Shown here in pieces: positions 1 through 9,917 of a DNA stretch of 64,000 nucleotides. This DNA is from Alcaligenes ammonioxydans (lineage in GTDB: Bacteria > Pseudomonadota > Gammaproteobacteria > Burkholderiales > Burkholderiaceae_B), in NCBI RefSeq assembly GCF_019343455.1, contig NZ_CP049362.1:3710828-3774827 (forward strand). Reading direction: 5' to 3'. The notes below the pieces were generated by a model. The model was not told where the DNA came from. It worked only from the letters and a program-made list of their open reading frames with translations, and searched no databases. The stretch's first letter is position 1, and every line of letters starts with the position of its first letter. Position numbers and translations under genes: made by a program.

Positions 1-640
1 GCATCTCGTAGCGAATCAAGGGGTCCAGGGCCGAGAAGGCCTCGTCCATCAGCAAAATATCGGCATCGACAGCCAACGCTCGCGCCAGGCCTACGCGTTG
101 CTGCATCCCGCCTGACAATTCGTCAGGGTAGTTATCGGCATAATCATGCAGACCCACGCGCTCCAGCCATTGCCGAGCTTGCTCTCGGGCTTGCGAACGC
201 TTGTCTCCACGCACCTCAAGACCGAAGGCGACATTCTCCAACACGGTCAAATGGGGCAGCAAGCCAAAGGCCTGGAAGACCATGCTGATTCCATAGCGGC
301 GGAATTGTCGCAGGCTGGCCATGTCCAGCTGCAAGATGTCCTGCCCATCCACTAGCACCTGTCCGGCGCTGGGGTCGATCAAACGGTTGATGTGGCGCAC
401 CAGCGTGGATTTGCCCGAACCGGACAAGCCCATCACGCAGGATATCTGCTGCGCGGGAAAGCAGGCATCTACCCCCGCCAGCCCCACAATGCAGTCCGTC
501 TGCTTTTGCACGGCCTGCTTGTCGACCCCCTGCTTTAACAAATCGACGGCTTCGGTCGCCCGATTACCAAAAACCTTATACACATCCCGCAGCTCAATCT
601 TGCAGTCGGAGTCATGGTGAGAAGTAGGTATCGTCGTCAT
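1..640 (-). CDS. Glycine betaine/choline-type ABC transporter ATP-binding protein (partial, C-terminus cut by window)
   Basis: Reads leftward out of the window, so only about 213 N-terminal residues are seen. It would be the cytoplasmic ATPase that powers uptake of a quaternary amine osmolyte such as glycine betaine or choline. Visible motifs are Walker A GLSGSGKST (residues 71-79), the ABC signature LSGGMQQRVGLARAL, and Walker B ILLMDEAFSALD. The arrangement resembles ProV/OpuAA. An insert of about 30 residues between the first strand and Walker A is also typical of ProV. The ATG overlaps the stop of the upstream permease gene in an ATGA, so the two are translationally coupled. Substrate is inferred from family and partner only. 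Confidence 0.88.
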   Translation of the reverse strand, partial: MTTIPTSHHDSDCKIELRDVYKVFGNRATEAVDLLKQGVDKQAVQKQTDCIVGLAGVDACFPAQQISCVMGLSGSGKSTLVRHINRLIDPSAGQVLVDGQDILQLDMASLRQFRRYGISMVFQAFGLLPHLTVLENVAFGLEVRGDKRSQAREQARQWLERVGLHDYADNYPDELSGGMQQRVGLARALAVDADILLMDEAFSALDPLIRYEM

Positions 641-2571
641 GCTTGCCTCCTGACCTTACGACGGTGACGCTGAGAACGACCAAAGGATTGGGTGATCCGA
701 TCAATGACAATCGCCAGGATCACAATCGCTACCCCTGCCTGCAAGCCACGACCGATATCCAGGGTCTGAATCCCCGCCAGCACGTCTTCACCCAAACCCT
801 GAGCCCCAATCATGGAGGCCACCACCACCATGGAAAGTGCCATCATGGTGGTCTGATTGATGCCCGCCATGATACTGGGACGGGCCAGAGGCAAGGTGAC
901 CTTGGTCAACATTTGCCAGCGCGTGACCCCATACGCCTGTGCCGCTTCCATCACATGCTTGTCCACCTGTCGCAGTCCCAGACTGGTCAGGCGAATCAAG
1001 GGAGGGACAGCATAGACAACGGTGGCCAGGACGGCGGGGACTTTACCCAGGCCAAACAGCATCAGCACTGGGATCAAATAGACAAAACTGGGCATGGTTT
1101 GCATCACATCCAGCACGGGCGTCAGCACTTTTCTAAGCAGACGACTTCGGGCGCTAAGAATGCCAAGTGGGACACCGATCAGAATCGAAAAAACGGTGGC
1201 CACCAGCACCAGAGTGAAGGTTTGCATCAGCTTGTCCCACAAACCCATGGCGCCTATCAGGTACAGACCGGCCACATAGAGCAGGACCGGCAGGAAACGT
1301 CGCTGTCCCCACCAGGCCAGCAAACCGGTCAAGGCCAGGATGACCCAGGCGGGCACCTGCTGCAAGACCCGCTCCACCGGCAAGATGGCGTTCGTCAGAA
1401 TCCAGGCGCTGATCTGACGAAAACCTGTGCCCCAATCCCGCACGGCTACCAGCAATTGGCGATTCACCCAATCCGCCGCCGACCACTGTGCAAAAAATGA
1501 CGGCTGCGAGACAGCGACCTTCCCTGTTGACTGCGGCTCCAGGGAGGCCAGCAGCCGCTCTGCCTGTGCCGCAGGCATCCACTGGCGCCATTGCTCAGGG
1601 TTCTCTTTCAAGAATTTCTGCACCTGTGTACGGGCATTCTGTCCGCCTTCCGTCATACCCAGAATGATCTTGTTCATCTGCTCAGGCTCAAGCTGGATTT
1701 TTTCGAACAGATACACCAGATCAGGATGCGACTGTACGAAAGGCGTGGAGGCCGCCACACCAATATGGGCCAGGATGAAGTCTGTGGGGCAAACCTGGCC
1801 TTTGCCAGACACCGCCGCTTCCCAGCAGCGTTCATTGAAAGGCGCGCTGGCCAGCTTTTTGAAGGAATACTTGGCCATGAGGCCTGCTGGCTGCCAGTAA
1901 TAGAACAGGATAGGCTCACGCCTGTCATAAGCAGCACTGATGGCCGCATCCAGAGCCGCACCCGTACCGGGTCGGAAATTCTGATAGTGTTCGCCCAGAC
2001 CATAGAGATCGAACAGACGGCTATTGAAGGTTTCACAGACCCAACCGGAGGGACAGTTATAGAAGCGACCTTTATGGGGCTGTTCCGGGTCGCTGAAAAT
2101 AGTGGCGTAGCGCCCCAAATCTTCAACTTTCTGGAGATCGGGGGCAATTGGCTTGATTCCCTTGTCAGGATCACCCTCGACCACATAGTCCGGAACGTAC
2201 CACCCCTGCTCGGCCCCACCCTTCAGCGTACTGCCCAGAACCTGAACCTGTCCGGCTTCAATGGCTTTCTCGATGATCTCGGTACGCCCGGACCAGATCT
2301 CGCCGATTACCTGGATATCATTCTGTGCCAACGCACTTTCCAAGGCAGCCGAGGAGCCCGGCACCCGTTCAGTCTTGCAGCCATACGCCCTTTCCAGAAT
2401 CTGTTGATACAGCTCCGTGCTGAACGCGGCACTCTCCCAGCTCAAGTCAGCCAGACGTATTGGTTTGTCCGGCTGACAAGCTTGCGCGTATGCATGACCT
2501 CCCCACAGGCAAAGCCATAGGCCCAGGCAGTACCACAGGGCCAGAAATGGCTTTCGTATCTGATTTTTCAT
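637..2571 (-). CDS. Fused substrate-binding protein/permease of a glycine betaine-type ABC transporter
   Basis: A single 644-residue protein joins the two non-ATPase parts of an osmoprotectant importer. Residues 1-30 form a signal sequence. Residues about 31-330 are an OpuAC/ProX-like binding domain. Residues about 400-635 are a multi-spanning ProW-type permease with the EAA loop (EAAQAYGVTRWQMLTKVTLP) that contacts the ATPase. The binding domain is N-terminal to the permease, the reverse of the Lactococcus OpuABC fusion. The stop overlaps the start of the ATPase gene, so both form one operon. The binding domain contains several Trp and Tyr residues that could form an aromatic cage, but substrate (betaine, choline or carnitine) cannot be fixed from sequence. 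Confidence 0.87.
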   Translation of the reverse strand: MKNQIRKPFLALWYCLGLWLCLWGGHAYAQACQPDKPIRLADLSWESAAFSTELYQQILERAYGCKTERVPGSSAALESALAQNDIQVIGEIWSGRTEIIEKAIEAGQVQVLGSTLKGGAEQGWYVPDYVVEGDPDKGIKPIAPDLQKVEDLGRYATIFSDPEQPHKGRFYNCPSGWVCETFNSRLFDLYGLGEHYQNFRPGTGAALDAAISAAYDRREPILFYYWQPAGLMAKYSFKKLASAPFNERCWEAAVSGKGQVCPTDFILAHIGVAASTPFVQSHPDLVYLFEKIQLEPEQMNKIILGMTEGGQNARTQVQKFLKENPEQWRQWMPAAQAERLLASLEPQSTGKVAVSQPSFFAQWSAADWVNRQLLVAVRDWGTGFRQISAWILTNAILPVERVLQQVPAWVILALTGLLAWWGQRRFLPVLLYVAGLYLIGAMGLWDKLMQTFTLVLVATVFSILIGVPLGILSARSRLLRKVLTPVLDVMQTMPSFVYLIPVLMLFGLGKVPAVLATVVYAVPPLIRLTSLGLRQVDKHVMEAAQAYGVTRWQMLTKVTLPLARPSIMAGINQTTMMALSMVVVASMIGAQGLGEDVLAGIQTLDIGRGLQAGVAIVILAIVIDRITQSFGRSQRHRRKVRRQA

Positions 2572-2780
2572 TCTCGTCCTCCTTCACCCCGCTCATCGTC
2601 GCATTTGTTTCCGGGTGAAAGTGTGTCCGGTCGTAAAAACAAACTAAAAACAGGTTTTACTCCACGGCGGCATCAGCGTGCATCGCTCACAACAGGGTCA
2701 AGGACGAGAGACAAAACCCCTGCTCAGAAAAAATGGCGGCTAGTCACCCTATCGTCTGAGTCAGACCGCTGCTTACGGAC

Positions 2781-2816
2781 GAAAAAAAACGCCATGCAGT
2801 TGCATGGCGTTTCTTT
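2781..2816 (-). terminator. Rho-independent terminator after rpsJ
   Basis: The arms ACGCCATGCA and TGCATGGCGT form a near-perfect hairpin. On the minus strand it is followed by a run of T (eight A on the plus strand at 2782-2789). It lies 28 bp past the rpsJ stop and closes the str operon. Confidence 0.85.
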
Positions 2817-2843
2817 CGATGAAGCTCGAACTGCTAGGCAGAA

Positions 2844-3155
2844 TTACTGCAGAGCGATTTCGACGTCAACACCGGCTGGCAAATCCAGACGCATCAGAGC
2901 GTCGACGGTCTTGTCGGTAGGATCGACAATGTCCATCAAGCGCTGGTGGGTACGCATTTCAAACTGATCGCGCGATGTCTTGTTGACGTGCGGCGAACGC
3001 AGAATGTCGTAGCGACGGATACGTGTTGGCAGTGGTACTGGACCACGAACAACAGCGCCGGTGCGCTTGGCGGTTTCTACGATCTCAGCAGCAGACTGAT
3101 CGATCAACTTGTAATCGTAAGCCTTCAGACGGATGCGGATTTTCTGGTTTTTCAT
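2844..3155 (-). CDS. rpsJ: 30S ribosomal protein S10
   Basis: The 103-residue protein has the normal length and sequence of S10, for example [20 protein letters not shown] at the N-terminus and the loop GPVPLPTR. S10 is in the small-subunit head and, as NusE, takes part in antitermination with NusB. It is the last gene of the leftward rpsL-rpsG-fusA-tuf-rpsJ series. In most bacteria rpsJ opens the S10 operon (rplC, rplD, rplW and so on). Here it is followed at once by a terminator and then by an unrelated ABC transporter, so the rest of the S10 operon must lie elsewhere. Confidence 0.98.
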   Translation of the reverse strand: MKNQKIRIRLKAYDYKLIDQSAAEIVETAKRTGAVVRGPVPLPTRIRRYDILRSPHVNKTSRDQFEMRTHQRLMDIVDPTDKTVDALMRLDLPAGVDVEIALQ

Positions 3156-3301
3156 GGGTAATCCTAAAGAACGATATAAGTGGGGGCTTTTTGACTGGGC
3201 TTACCGATTGCTCGAAGAAACTCTGACTAAAAAGCACCCCTTTTGGGGGTAGCAAAGACGCGGCGGGAAGGTTTGCACCTTCACACCGCGATCAAGGCTT
3301 A

Positions 3302-4492
3302 TTACTTGATGATTTTTGCCACCACGCCAGCGCCAACGGTACGGCCGCCTTCGCGAATAGCGAAGCGCAGACCTTCTTCCATGGCGATAGGAGCGATCAG
3401 GGACACTTTCATCGAAATGTTGTCGCCTGGCAGAACCATTTCCTTGTCTTCTGGCAGCTCGATCGTGCCGGTCACGTCAGTTGTACGGAAGTAGAACTGA
3501 GGACGGTAGCCCTTGAAGAAAGGCGTGTGACGACCACCTTCTTCTTTGGACAAAATGTACACCTCGGCGTCGAAGTCCGTGTGTGGCTTGATCGAACCAG
3601 GTTTGGCCAGAACTTGACCACGTTCCACGTCTTCACGCTTGGTACCACGCAGCAACAGACCGACGTTATCGCCAGCTTCGCCTTGGTCCAGCAGTTTGCG
3701 GAACATTTCAACGCCGGTACAAATGGTCTTGACCGTGTCTTTGATACCCACGATTTCGATTTCTTCGCCGACTTTGATGATGCCGCGCTCAATACGACCG
3801 GTCACAACCGTACCACGGCCGGAGATCGAGAACACGTCTTCAACAGGCATCAAGAAGGTACCGTCAACGGCACGCTCAGGCGTAGGAATGTAGGTGTCCA
3901 GCGCTTCGGCCAGAGCCAGAACAGCTTGGCTGCCCAGTGGGCCTTCGTCGCCTTCCAGAGCCAGTTTGGCCGAACCCTTGATGATCGGGGTGTCGTCGCC
4001 AGGGAAGTCGTACTTGGACAACAGCTCACGAACTTCCATTTCAACCAGTTCGATCAGCTCTTCGTCATCAACCATGTCGGCCTTGTTCAGGAACACGATG
4101 ATGTAAGGAACGCCAACCTGACGGCTCAGCAGGATGTGCTCGCGAGTCTGGGGCATTGGGCCGTCAGCGGCCGAGCAAACCAAGATAGCGCCGTCCATCT
4201 GGGCAGCACCGGTAATCATGTTCTTGACGTAGTCAGCGTGGCCGGGGCAGTCAACGTGAGCGTAGTGACGGTTAGGCGTTTCGTACTCAACGTGCGACGT
4301 GCTGATGGTGATACCACGTGCTTTTTCTTCAGGGGCGTTGTCGATCTGCGAGTAATCGCGTGCTTCGCCGCCGTATGCCTTGGACAGAACCGTGCAGATT
4401 GCAGCGGTCAGAGTGGTTTTACCGTGGTCAACGTGACCGATAGTACCGACGTTGACGTGCGGTTTAGTCCGTTCAAACTTACCTTTTGCCAT
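3302..4492 (-). CDS. tuf: Translation elongation factor Tu, str-operon copy
   Basis: This 396-residue GTPase delivers aminoacyl-tRNA to the ribosome. G1 is GHVDHGKT (residues 19-26); DCPGHADY (G3) and NKAD (G4) are also present, followed by the two beta-barrel domains. It lies between fusA and rpsJ in the str operon. The translated protein is identical to that of the second copy at 26354-27544. By eye the genes match base for base apart from two synonymous differences in codons 2 and 4, which points to gene conversion. A hairpin in the gap to fusA may modulate expression. Confidence 0.99.
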   Translation of the reverse strand: MAKGKFERTKPHVNVGTIGHVDHGKTTLTAAICTVLSKAYGGEARDYSQIDNAPEEKARGITISTSHVEYETPNRHYAHVDCPGHADYVKNMITGAAQMDGAILVCSAADGPMPQTREHILLSRQVGVPYIIVFLNKADMVDDEELIELVEMEVRELLSKYDFPGDDTPIIKGSAKLALEGDEGPLGSQAVLALAEALDTYIPTPERAVDGTFLMPVEDVFSISGRGTVVTGRIERGIIKVGEEIEIVGIKDTVKTICTGVEMFRKLLDQGEAGDNVGLLLRGTKREDVERGQVLAKPGSIKPHTDFDAEVYILSKEEGGRHTPFFKGYRPQFYFRTTDVTGTIELPEDKEMVLPGDNISMKVSLIAPIAMEEGLRFAIREGGRTVGAGVVAKIIK

Positions 4493-4538
4493 GATTTATC
4501 CCAATTATGTTTTACAGGAAAACAAAAAAATTGTTGAG

Positions 4539-4560
4539 CAGCCCGCCATGAGGCGGGCTG
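4539..4560 (-). terminator. Hairpin between fusA and tuf (possible attenuator or processing site)
   Basis: The inverted repeat CAGCCCGCC / GGCGGGCTG has a 4-base loop and sits just after the fusA stop. On the minus strand CTCAACAA and a T run follow, so it looks like a weak intrinsic terminator. Since tuf follows in the same direction, partial termination or mRNA processing is more likely than a full stop. Confidence 0.5.
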
Positions 4561-4569
4561 ATATTGCTA

Positions 4570-6672
4570 TTACTTACCGCGAGCGCTGATCACTTCTTCC
4601 GCTACGTTCTTTGGAGCTTCAGCATATTGCTTGAATTCCATCGTGTACGTAGCGCGACCTTGTGTTTGCGAACGCAGGCTGGTCGAGTAACCGAACATCT
4701 CGGCCAGAGGAACCTCGGCCTTGATGATCTTGCCACCACCAACGATATCGTCCATGCCCTGAACCATACCGCGACGGGAGGACAAGTCACCCATCACAGT
4801 ACCGGCGTACTCCTCAGGAGTTTCAACCTCAACAGCCATGGTTGGTTCCAGCAGAACAGGGGCAGCCTTACGCATACCATCCTTGAAGGCCATCGAAGCG
4901 GCCATGCGGAAAGCGTTTTCGTTCGAGTCCACATCGTGGTACGAACCGAAGAACAGCGTAGCTTTGACGTCCACCACTGGGTAACCAGCGACCACACCTG
5001 CGGACAGGGTTTCGCGAATACCTTTTTCAACAGCAGGAATGTATTCGCGAGGAACCACACCGCCCTTGATGGCGTCAACGAACTCAAAGCCACCGCCTGC
5101 TTCCAGGGGCTCCAGCTTGAGGACCACGTGACCGTACTGACCACGACCACCGGACTGTTTGACGAACTTACCTTCGATTTCGTCGCAAGTCTTGCGGATG
5201 GTTTCGCGGTAAGCCACTTGGGGTTTGCCCACGTTGGCTTCCACGCCGAATTCACGGCGCATGCGGTCGACCAGAACTTCCAGGTGCAGCTCGCCCATAC
5301 CGGAAATAATGGTCTGGCCGGACTCTTCGTCGCTGCTGACGCGGAAAGATGGATCTTCCTGAGCCAGACGGGACAAGGCCACGCCCATTTTTTCCTGGTC
5401 GGACTTGGTCTTTGGTTCCACAGCCTGCGAAATCACGGGCTCGGGGAACTCCATGCGTTCCAGAATGATGTGCTGGCTGGCGTCACACAGGGTTTCACCC
5501 GTGGTCACGTCTTTCAAGCCCACCACGGAGGCGATGTCACCGGCCACCAGCTCTTTCAGTTCGGCACGGTTGTTTGCGTGCATCTGCAAAATACGGCCAA
5601 TACGCTCTTTCTTGCCCTTGATAGGGTTGTAGACCGTATCGCCCGAACGCAGAACGCCCGAGTAAACGCGCACGAAGGTCAATTGACCAACAAAGGGGTC
5701 AGTCATCAGCTTGAACGCCAGAGCGGACATCGGCTCTTCGTCGTTGGCTTTACGATGAATGACATTACCTTCGTCATCCGAACCTTCGACAGGAGGAATA
5801 TCCACTGGCGATGGCAGGTAGTCGATCACGGCGTCCAGCATACGCTGCACACCTTTGTTCTTGAACGCGGTACCGCACAGCATTGGCTGAATTTCGCAGG
5901 CAATGGTACGTGTACGCAGACCCAGGTTGATGTCCTCTTCGGAGAGGTCACCGTTTTCCAGGTACTTGTTCATCAGGTCTTCGCTGGCTTCGGCAGCCGA
6001 CTCGACCATTTTTTCACGCCATTCTTCAGCCGAAGCTTGCAGCTCAGCAGGAATGTCGGTGTATTCAAATTTCACGCCGTTGCTGGCTTGATCCCAGATG
6101 ATGGCTTTCATCTTGATCAGGTCAACCACGCCTTGGAAATCTTCTTCAGCACCAATCGGGATAACGACAGGCACAGGATGGGCTTTCAGACGCAGCTTGA
6201 GCTGGTCGTAAACCTTGAAGAAGTTTGCGCCCGTGCGGTCCATCTTGTTGATGAAGGCCAGACGAGGCACACCGTACTTGTTGGCTTGACGCCATACGGT
6301 TTCCGACTGAGGCTGAACACCACCCACCGCGCAGTAAACCATGCAAGCGCCGTCCAGCACACGCATGGAACGCTCAACTTCAATGGTGAAGTCAACGTGG
6401 CCGGGGGTATCAATGATGTTGATACGGTGCTCTGGATAATTGCCCGCCATACCACGCCAGAAAGCAGTGGTAGCAGCCGAGGTAATGGTGATCCCGCGCT
6501 CTTGCTCTTGCTCCATCCAGTCCATGGTGGCCGAACCTTCGTGGGTTTCGCCCAGCTTGTGGTTCACACCGGTGTAGAACAGGATGCGCTCGGTAGTGGT
6601 CGTTTTCCCGGCGTCGATGTGAGCCGAGATACCGATGTTGCGATAGCGCTGAATAGGGGTTTTGCGGGCCAT
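4570..6672 (-). CDS. fusA: Translation elongation factor G
   Basis: The 700-residue GTPase drives ribosomal translocation and, with RRF, recycling. G1 is AHIDAGKT (residues 17-24). DTPGHVDF (G3) and [10 protein letters not shown] (G4) follow, and the C-terminal domain IV carries the GRGQYGHV stretch. Length and sequence are normal for a bacterial FusA. It is 17 bp downstream of rpsG in the str operon, which is the conserved position. Confidence 0.99.
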   Translation of the reverse strand: MARKTPIQRYRNIGISAHIDAGKTTTTERILFYTGVNHKLGETHEGSATMDWMEQEQERGITITSAATTAFWRGMAGNYPEHRINIIDTPGHVDFTIEVERSMRVLDGACMVYCAVGGVQPQSETVWRQANKYGVPRLAFINKMDRTGANFFKVYDQLKLRLKAHPVPVVIPIGAEEDFQGVVDLIKMKAIIWDQASNGVKFEYTDIPAELQASAEEWREKMVESAAEASEDLMNKYLENGDLSEEDINLGLRTRTIACEIQPMLCGTAFKNKGVQRMLDAVIDYLPSPVDIPPVEGSDDEGNVIHRKANDEEPMSALAFKLMTDPFVGQLTFVRVYSGVLRSGDTVYNPIKGKKERIGRILQMHANNRAELKELVAGDIASVVGLKDVTTGETLCDASQHIILERMEFPEPVISQAVEPKTKSDQEKMGVALSRLAQEDPSFRVSSDEESGQTIISGMGELHLEVLVDRMRREFGVEANVGKPQVAYRETIRKTCDEIEGKFVKQSGGRGQYGHVVLKLEPLEAGGGFEFVDAIKGGVVPREYIPAVEKGIRETLSAGVVAGYPVVDVKATLFFGSYHDVDSNENAFRMAASMAFKDGMRKAAPVLLEPTMAVEVETPEEYAGTVMGDLSSRRGMVQGMDDIVGGGKIIKAEVPLAEMFGYSTSLRSQTQGRATYTMEFKQYAEAPKNVAEEVISARGK

Positions 6673-6689
6673 GATTATATGTCCTCAGA

Positions 6690-7160
6690 TTACCAACGGA
6701 AATGGCTGAATGCTTTGTTAGCATCGGCCATCTTGTGCGTGTCTTCACGCTTTTTCATTGCACCGCCACGGCCTTCAGCCGCATCGGACAATTCGCCGGC
6801 CAGGCGCAAGTCCATCGATTTTTCACCGCGTTTCTTGGCGGCTTCACGCACCCAGCGCATGGCCAGAGCCAAACGACGCACGGGACGCACTTCGACAGGT
6901 ACCTGGTAGTTAGCGCCACCAACACGGCGGCTCTTCACTTCAACAACAGGTTTTACATTATTGATGGCAGCATTAAACACTTCGAGCGGATCTTTGCCGG
7001 TTTTCTGCGCAATTTGTTCCAGCGCGCCATAAACAATACGTTCGGCAACAGCTTTCTTGCCGGACAGCATGACCACGTTCATGAACTTGGCCAGCTCAAC
7101 GCTGCCAAATTTTGGGTCAGGTAGGATTTCACGTTTGGGTACTTCGCGACGGCGAGGCAT
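6690..7160 (-). CDS. rpsG: 30S ribosomal protein S7
   Basis: S7 (156 residues) nucleates assembly of the 16S rRNA 3' domain and is the classic translational repressor of the str operon. The chosen start [20 protein letters not shown] matches the family. An in-frame ATG 23 codons upstream lacks the conserved start. A TTCCTTGTG stretch upstream contains only a modest ribosome-binding site on the minus strand (CACAAGGAA). It is 139 bp downstream of rpsL. Confidence 0.98.
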   Translation of the reverse strand: MPRRREVPKREILPDPKFGSVELAKFMNVVMLSGKKAVAERIVYGALEQIAQKTGKDPLEVFNAAINNVKPVVEVKSRRVGGANYQVPVEVRPVRRLALAMRWVREAAKKRGEKSMDLRLAGELSDAAEGRGGAMKKREDTHKMADANKAFSHFRW

Positions 7161-7299
7161 TTTTATTTCCTTGTGACTATTCAGTTGAACCGCGTTATGC
7201 GGTCTCGGCCATTCATGACAAATGACCACTTACCTACCATGGCGCTCAGGCCACGGTTGCACGGATCCAGATCAGAGAACTGATCAATGGATACATGGA

Positions 7300-7671
7300 T
7301 TACTTGGGACGCTTGGCGCCGTACTTGGAGCGGGCTTGCTTACGGTCCTTGACGCCTTGCAGGTCAAGAGCACCGCGAACAATGTGGTAACGCACACCTG
7401 GCAAGTCTTTAACACGACCACCGCGGACGAGAACGACCGAGTGCTCTTGCAGGTTGTGGCCTTCACCACCGATGTAAGAAATGACTTCGAAGCCGTTGGT
7501 CAGGCGCACTTTGGCGACTTTACGCAGAGCGGAGTTAGGCTTCTTGGGGGTCGTGGTGTATACACGTGTGCAAACACCGCGGCGCTGTGGGCAGTTCTCG
7601 AGCGCTGGGCTCTTGCTGCTAACGCGGCTGACTTCGCGCGGTTTACGCACGAGCTGGCTAATGGTTGGCAT
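7300..7671 (-). CDS. rpsL: 30S ribosomal protein S12
   Basis: S12 (123 residues) is in the decoding centre. The start [13 protein letters not shown] is the betaproteobacterial form; upstream in-frame ATGs would add 73 unconserved residues. The streptomycin-resistance positions look wild type: [13 protein letters not shown] (region of Lys43) and [13 protein letters not shown] (region of Lys88). It is the first gene of the str operon. The 5' leader is about 265 bp long and contains repeated TACGTA-like words just before the start codon, whose role is unknown. Confidence 0.98.
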   Translation of the reverse strand: MPTISQLVRKPREVSRVSSKSPALENCPQRRGVCTRVYTTTPKKPNSALRKVAKVRLTNGFEVISYIGGEGHNLQEHSVVLVRGGRVKDLPGVRYHIVRGALDLQGVKDRKQARSKYGAKRPK

Positions 7672-7936
7672 GACCTTTACGTATCCTATAACGTACTTTA
7701 CGTACTGGTTGACGTATATGTTTTGAAAAACGCCGTCCAGTTGGCGGGTATTGAAACCCCGGACCGGAAGCGGCATTGCGCAATACCACTCCCCATAAAA
7801 CACGAAAAAGAGCGGTCTTGCACATGGCTTGGGCTTGATTTCAGACACCAAAAAAGTGCCCGCAGCCCCTAAATTCAGGGCTGCCATCAAATTACTGCAA
7901 GGTGTACCGGCAAAGGATCCTTAAAGTAAGCTCTAA

Positions 7937-7966
7937 AATTTACCACAGTAAACCCTTATAGGTCAA
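7937..7966 (-). promoter_or_regulatory. Probable promoter of the str operon
   Basis: On the minus strand TTGACC (7961-7966) and TAAATT (7937-7942) are separated by 18 bp, an acceptable sigma-70 spacing. It would transcribe leftward into a leader of about 260 nt before rpsL. It also lies upstream of, and divergent to, the response-regulator gene. Confidence 0.5.
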
Positions 7967-8091
7967 CGATTTGGGCGCCAATCCGGCTCTTTCCCGTTGT
8001 CAGGGCACACGCATGGAAGCACTTGGTCACTCGCTATCTACATATCGTTATACTGCAGGGCTATTGCACTTCTGCGACAAGGACAATACCC

Positions 8092-8796
8092 ATGATCATC
8101 GCTTCCCTGGAAGACGACCTCGTCCAGGCTGAACTGATTGCCCGGATCTTGACCGAGGCTGGCTATGAGTGTCGCTCCTTTCATCAAGGAAAAGACCTGC
8201 TGGCCGCCCTGGCCAAGCCACACGATTTCGGTTTACTGCTGCTGGACTGGGAACTGCCGGATGTCAGCGGCCTAGATGTGTTGCGTTGGGTTCGCACCAC
8301 ACTGGGTCATGCTATGCCCGTTCTGTTTCTGACCAGCCGTACCCAGGAAGAGGATCTGGTCACCGGCTTGCAAGCCGGTGCCGACGACTATATTAATAAG
8401 CCCGTGCGCAAGGGAGAGCTGGTGGCGCGCGTCAACGCCGCTGTACGACGTCTGGATTTGAACACCACCGTCACACAGGACAGCCGCTTCTCGTTTGCCG
8501 GTTACGATATTTTCCCCGAGCAAGGTCAGATCATGCTGGCCGGTGAGACTGTTACCCTGGCCCCCAAAGAGTTCGAGTTGGCTCTTTTGCTGTTTCGCAA
8601 TCCTGGCCGTTTGTTCTCGCGTGATGTTTTAAGCTCCGCCGTCTGGAATCGGGAGATTCCGGCCACCTCCCGTACGCTGGACACGCATTTGTCCAATATA
8701 CGCCGCAAGCTCCAGCTGCGCCCTGAAAACGGGGTACGCCTGACCGCGTCCTACGCTCTGGGCTATCGCCTTGAACTTTTGACCGACCCTAGCTAG
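8092..8796 (+). CDS. OmpR/PhoB-family response regulator
   Basis: This 234-residue transcription regulator has a receiver domain (about 1-115) with the acidic pair E7/D8-D9, the phospho-acceptor Asp52 in LLLLDWELPD and the conserved Lys in NKP. A C-terminal winged-helix Trans_reg_C domain (about 135-230) follows, with PKEFELALLLFRNPGRLFSR. The start ATG at 8092 matches the receiver start; earlier in-frame ATGs lack homology. It is followed after 10 bp by the LysM-FecR gene and then by a CHASE2 kinase, and is probably the output of that kinase. Regulated genes are unknown. Confidence 0.92.
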   Translation: MIIASLEDDLVQAELIARILTEAGYECRSFHQGKDLLAALAKPHDFGLLLLDWELPDVSGLDVLRWVRTTLGHAMPVLFLTSRTQEEDLVTGLQAGADDYINKPVRKGELVARVNAAVRRLDLNTTVTQDSRFSFAGYDIFPEQGQIMLAGETVTLAPKEFELALLLFRNPGRLFSRDVLSSAVWNREIPATSRTLDTHLSNIRRKLQLRPENGVRLTASYALGYRLELLTDPS

Positions 8797-8806
8797 TCCA
8801 CTTTTT

Positions 8807-9898
8807 ATGATTAATCTGCGTATCGCCGCCCCCCTTGTCTGCGGCTTGATCTGGGGCGGTCTTGTGTCCGCCCAGCCTTCGGGCGCTCGTGGCGAAAATT
8901 TTGTCTACAAAGTTCTGGCCGGAGACACCCTGCTGGACATTTCCCAGACATACACACGCCAAGGGCGCAACTGGTCCGAGATCCAGCGCTTGAATGCGGT
9001 GGCCGATCCGTATCGCCTACCCATTGGCAAGGAGCTGCATATTCCGTTTCGCATGATCCCGGAAGTGGACGCCCCAGCCCGCATCACCCATCAGACCGGC
9101 CATATCCTGGTCAATGGTCAGACTCTGGCCGCGGGGACCACGCATTTACAGGAAGGAGATCTGATCCAGACGGGCAGCAATGGCTACCTGACACTGGAAC
9201 TGCAAGATGGCAGTCAACTCAGTGTGCCTGCTCAGGCTTCACTAAATGTGACGCGTCTGCGGGCCTTTGAGGGGACGGGCCTGACCGATTCGATCATTGC
9301 CCTGGACGACGGCGATGTGGAATCGCGGGTTTCACCTGAAAAAAATGGAGTGGGCCGCTTTGAAGTGCGCACCCCAGTCAGCATTACGGGGGTACGTGGG
9401 ACCGAGATGCGCGTTCGCACCCAGCGTGGCATGGCACACAGCGAAGTGCTGACGGGCCGTGCCGAGCTGGGCACGCAGCAGCGCGACACTCCCACAAGTT
9501 TGAAACAGAATCAGGGTGCTGCAGTGGGCACGGACGGCAGTATTCTGGCATTGCAGCCGTTGTTGCCTGCCCCGCAGATTTCCAAGCCTGAGCGTCGCGG
9601 TGGTCAATGGAACAGTACGATTCAAGCTGTGCCCGGTGCTCAGGCCTATCTGGTCCAGACCTCCACCGACCCGCAAGGCGCCAAGCTGCTGTGGCGCGAC
9701 ATTACAACAGATACGGAGATACAGTTCGGTGCCTCACGCCCCGGCACCTACTACGTCACCGTACGTGCCATTGACCGCCACGGGCTGATGGGCCCGGACA
9801 CGATCGAAAGCTTTGAAGGCGCCGCCAGCCTGACCAGCTCGGATGGCCAAGCCGTGGTCAACCGTTTTGGCGACCCCATTCTCTTGACGCAGTTCTAG
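8807..9898 (+). CDS. Exported LysM and FecR domain protein
   Basis: The protein has 363 residues. It has a signal peptide (about 1-22), a LysM domain (about 33-80, VLAGDTLLDISQTYTRQGRN...GKELHIPF) expected to bind peptidoglycan, and a FecR-type domain (about 95-225, with TPVSITGVRGTEMRVRT). The C-terminal part (about 250-345) looks like a fibronectin-III-type fold. FecR domains usually transmit a periplasmic signal, but here there is no sigma factor. It lies between a response regulator and a CHASE2 histidine kinase, all within 20 bp of each other. I infer a periplasmic sensor or accessory protein for that two-component system. Ligand unknown. Confidence 0.85.
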   Translation: MINLRIAAPLVCGLIWGGLVSAQPSGARGENFVYKVLAGDTLLDISQTYTRQGRNWSEIQRLNAVADPYRLPIGKELHIPFRMIPEVDAPARITHQTGHILVNGQTLAAGTTHLQEGDLIQTGSNGYLTLELQDGSQLSVPAQASLNVTRLRAFEGTGLTDSIIALDDGDVESRVSPEKNGVGRFEVRTPVSITGVRGTEMRVRTQRGMAHSEVLTGRAELGTQQRDTPTSLKQNQGAAVGTDGSILALQPLLPAPQISKPERRGGQWNSTIQAVPGAQAYLVQTSTDPQGAKLLWRDITTDTEIQFGASRPGTYYVTVRAIDRHGLMGPDTIESFEGAASLTSSDGQAVVNRFGDPILLTQF

Positions 9899-9917
9899 AA
9901 CCTGAACGGCAGACGGC

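Noticed and set aside
4564..6909. 781-residue plus-strand frame across fusA and rpsG
   Set aside because: Shadow of two conserved ribosomal-operon genes; low-complexity His/Gln/Val composition.
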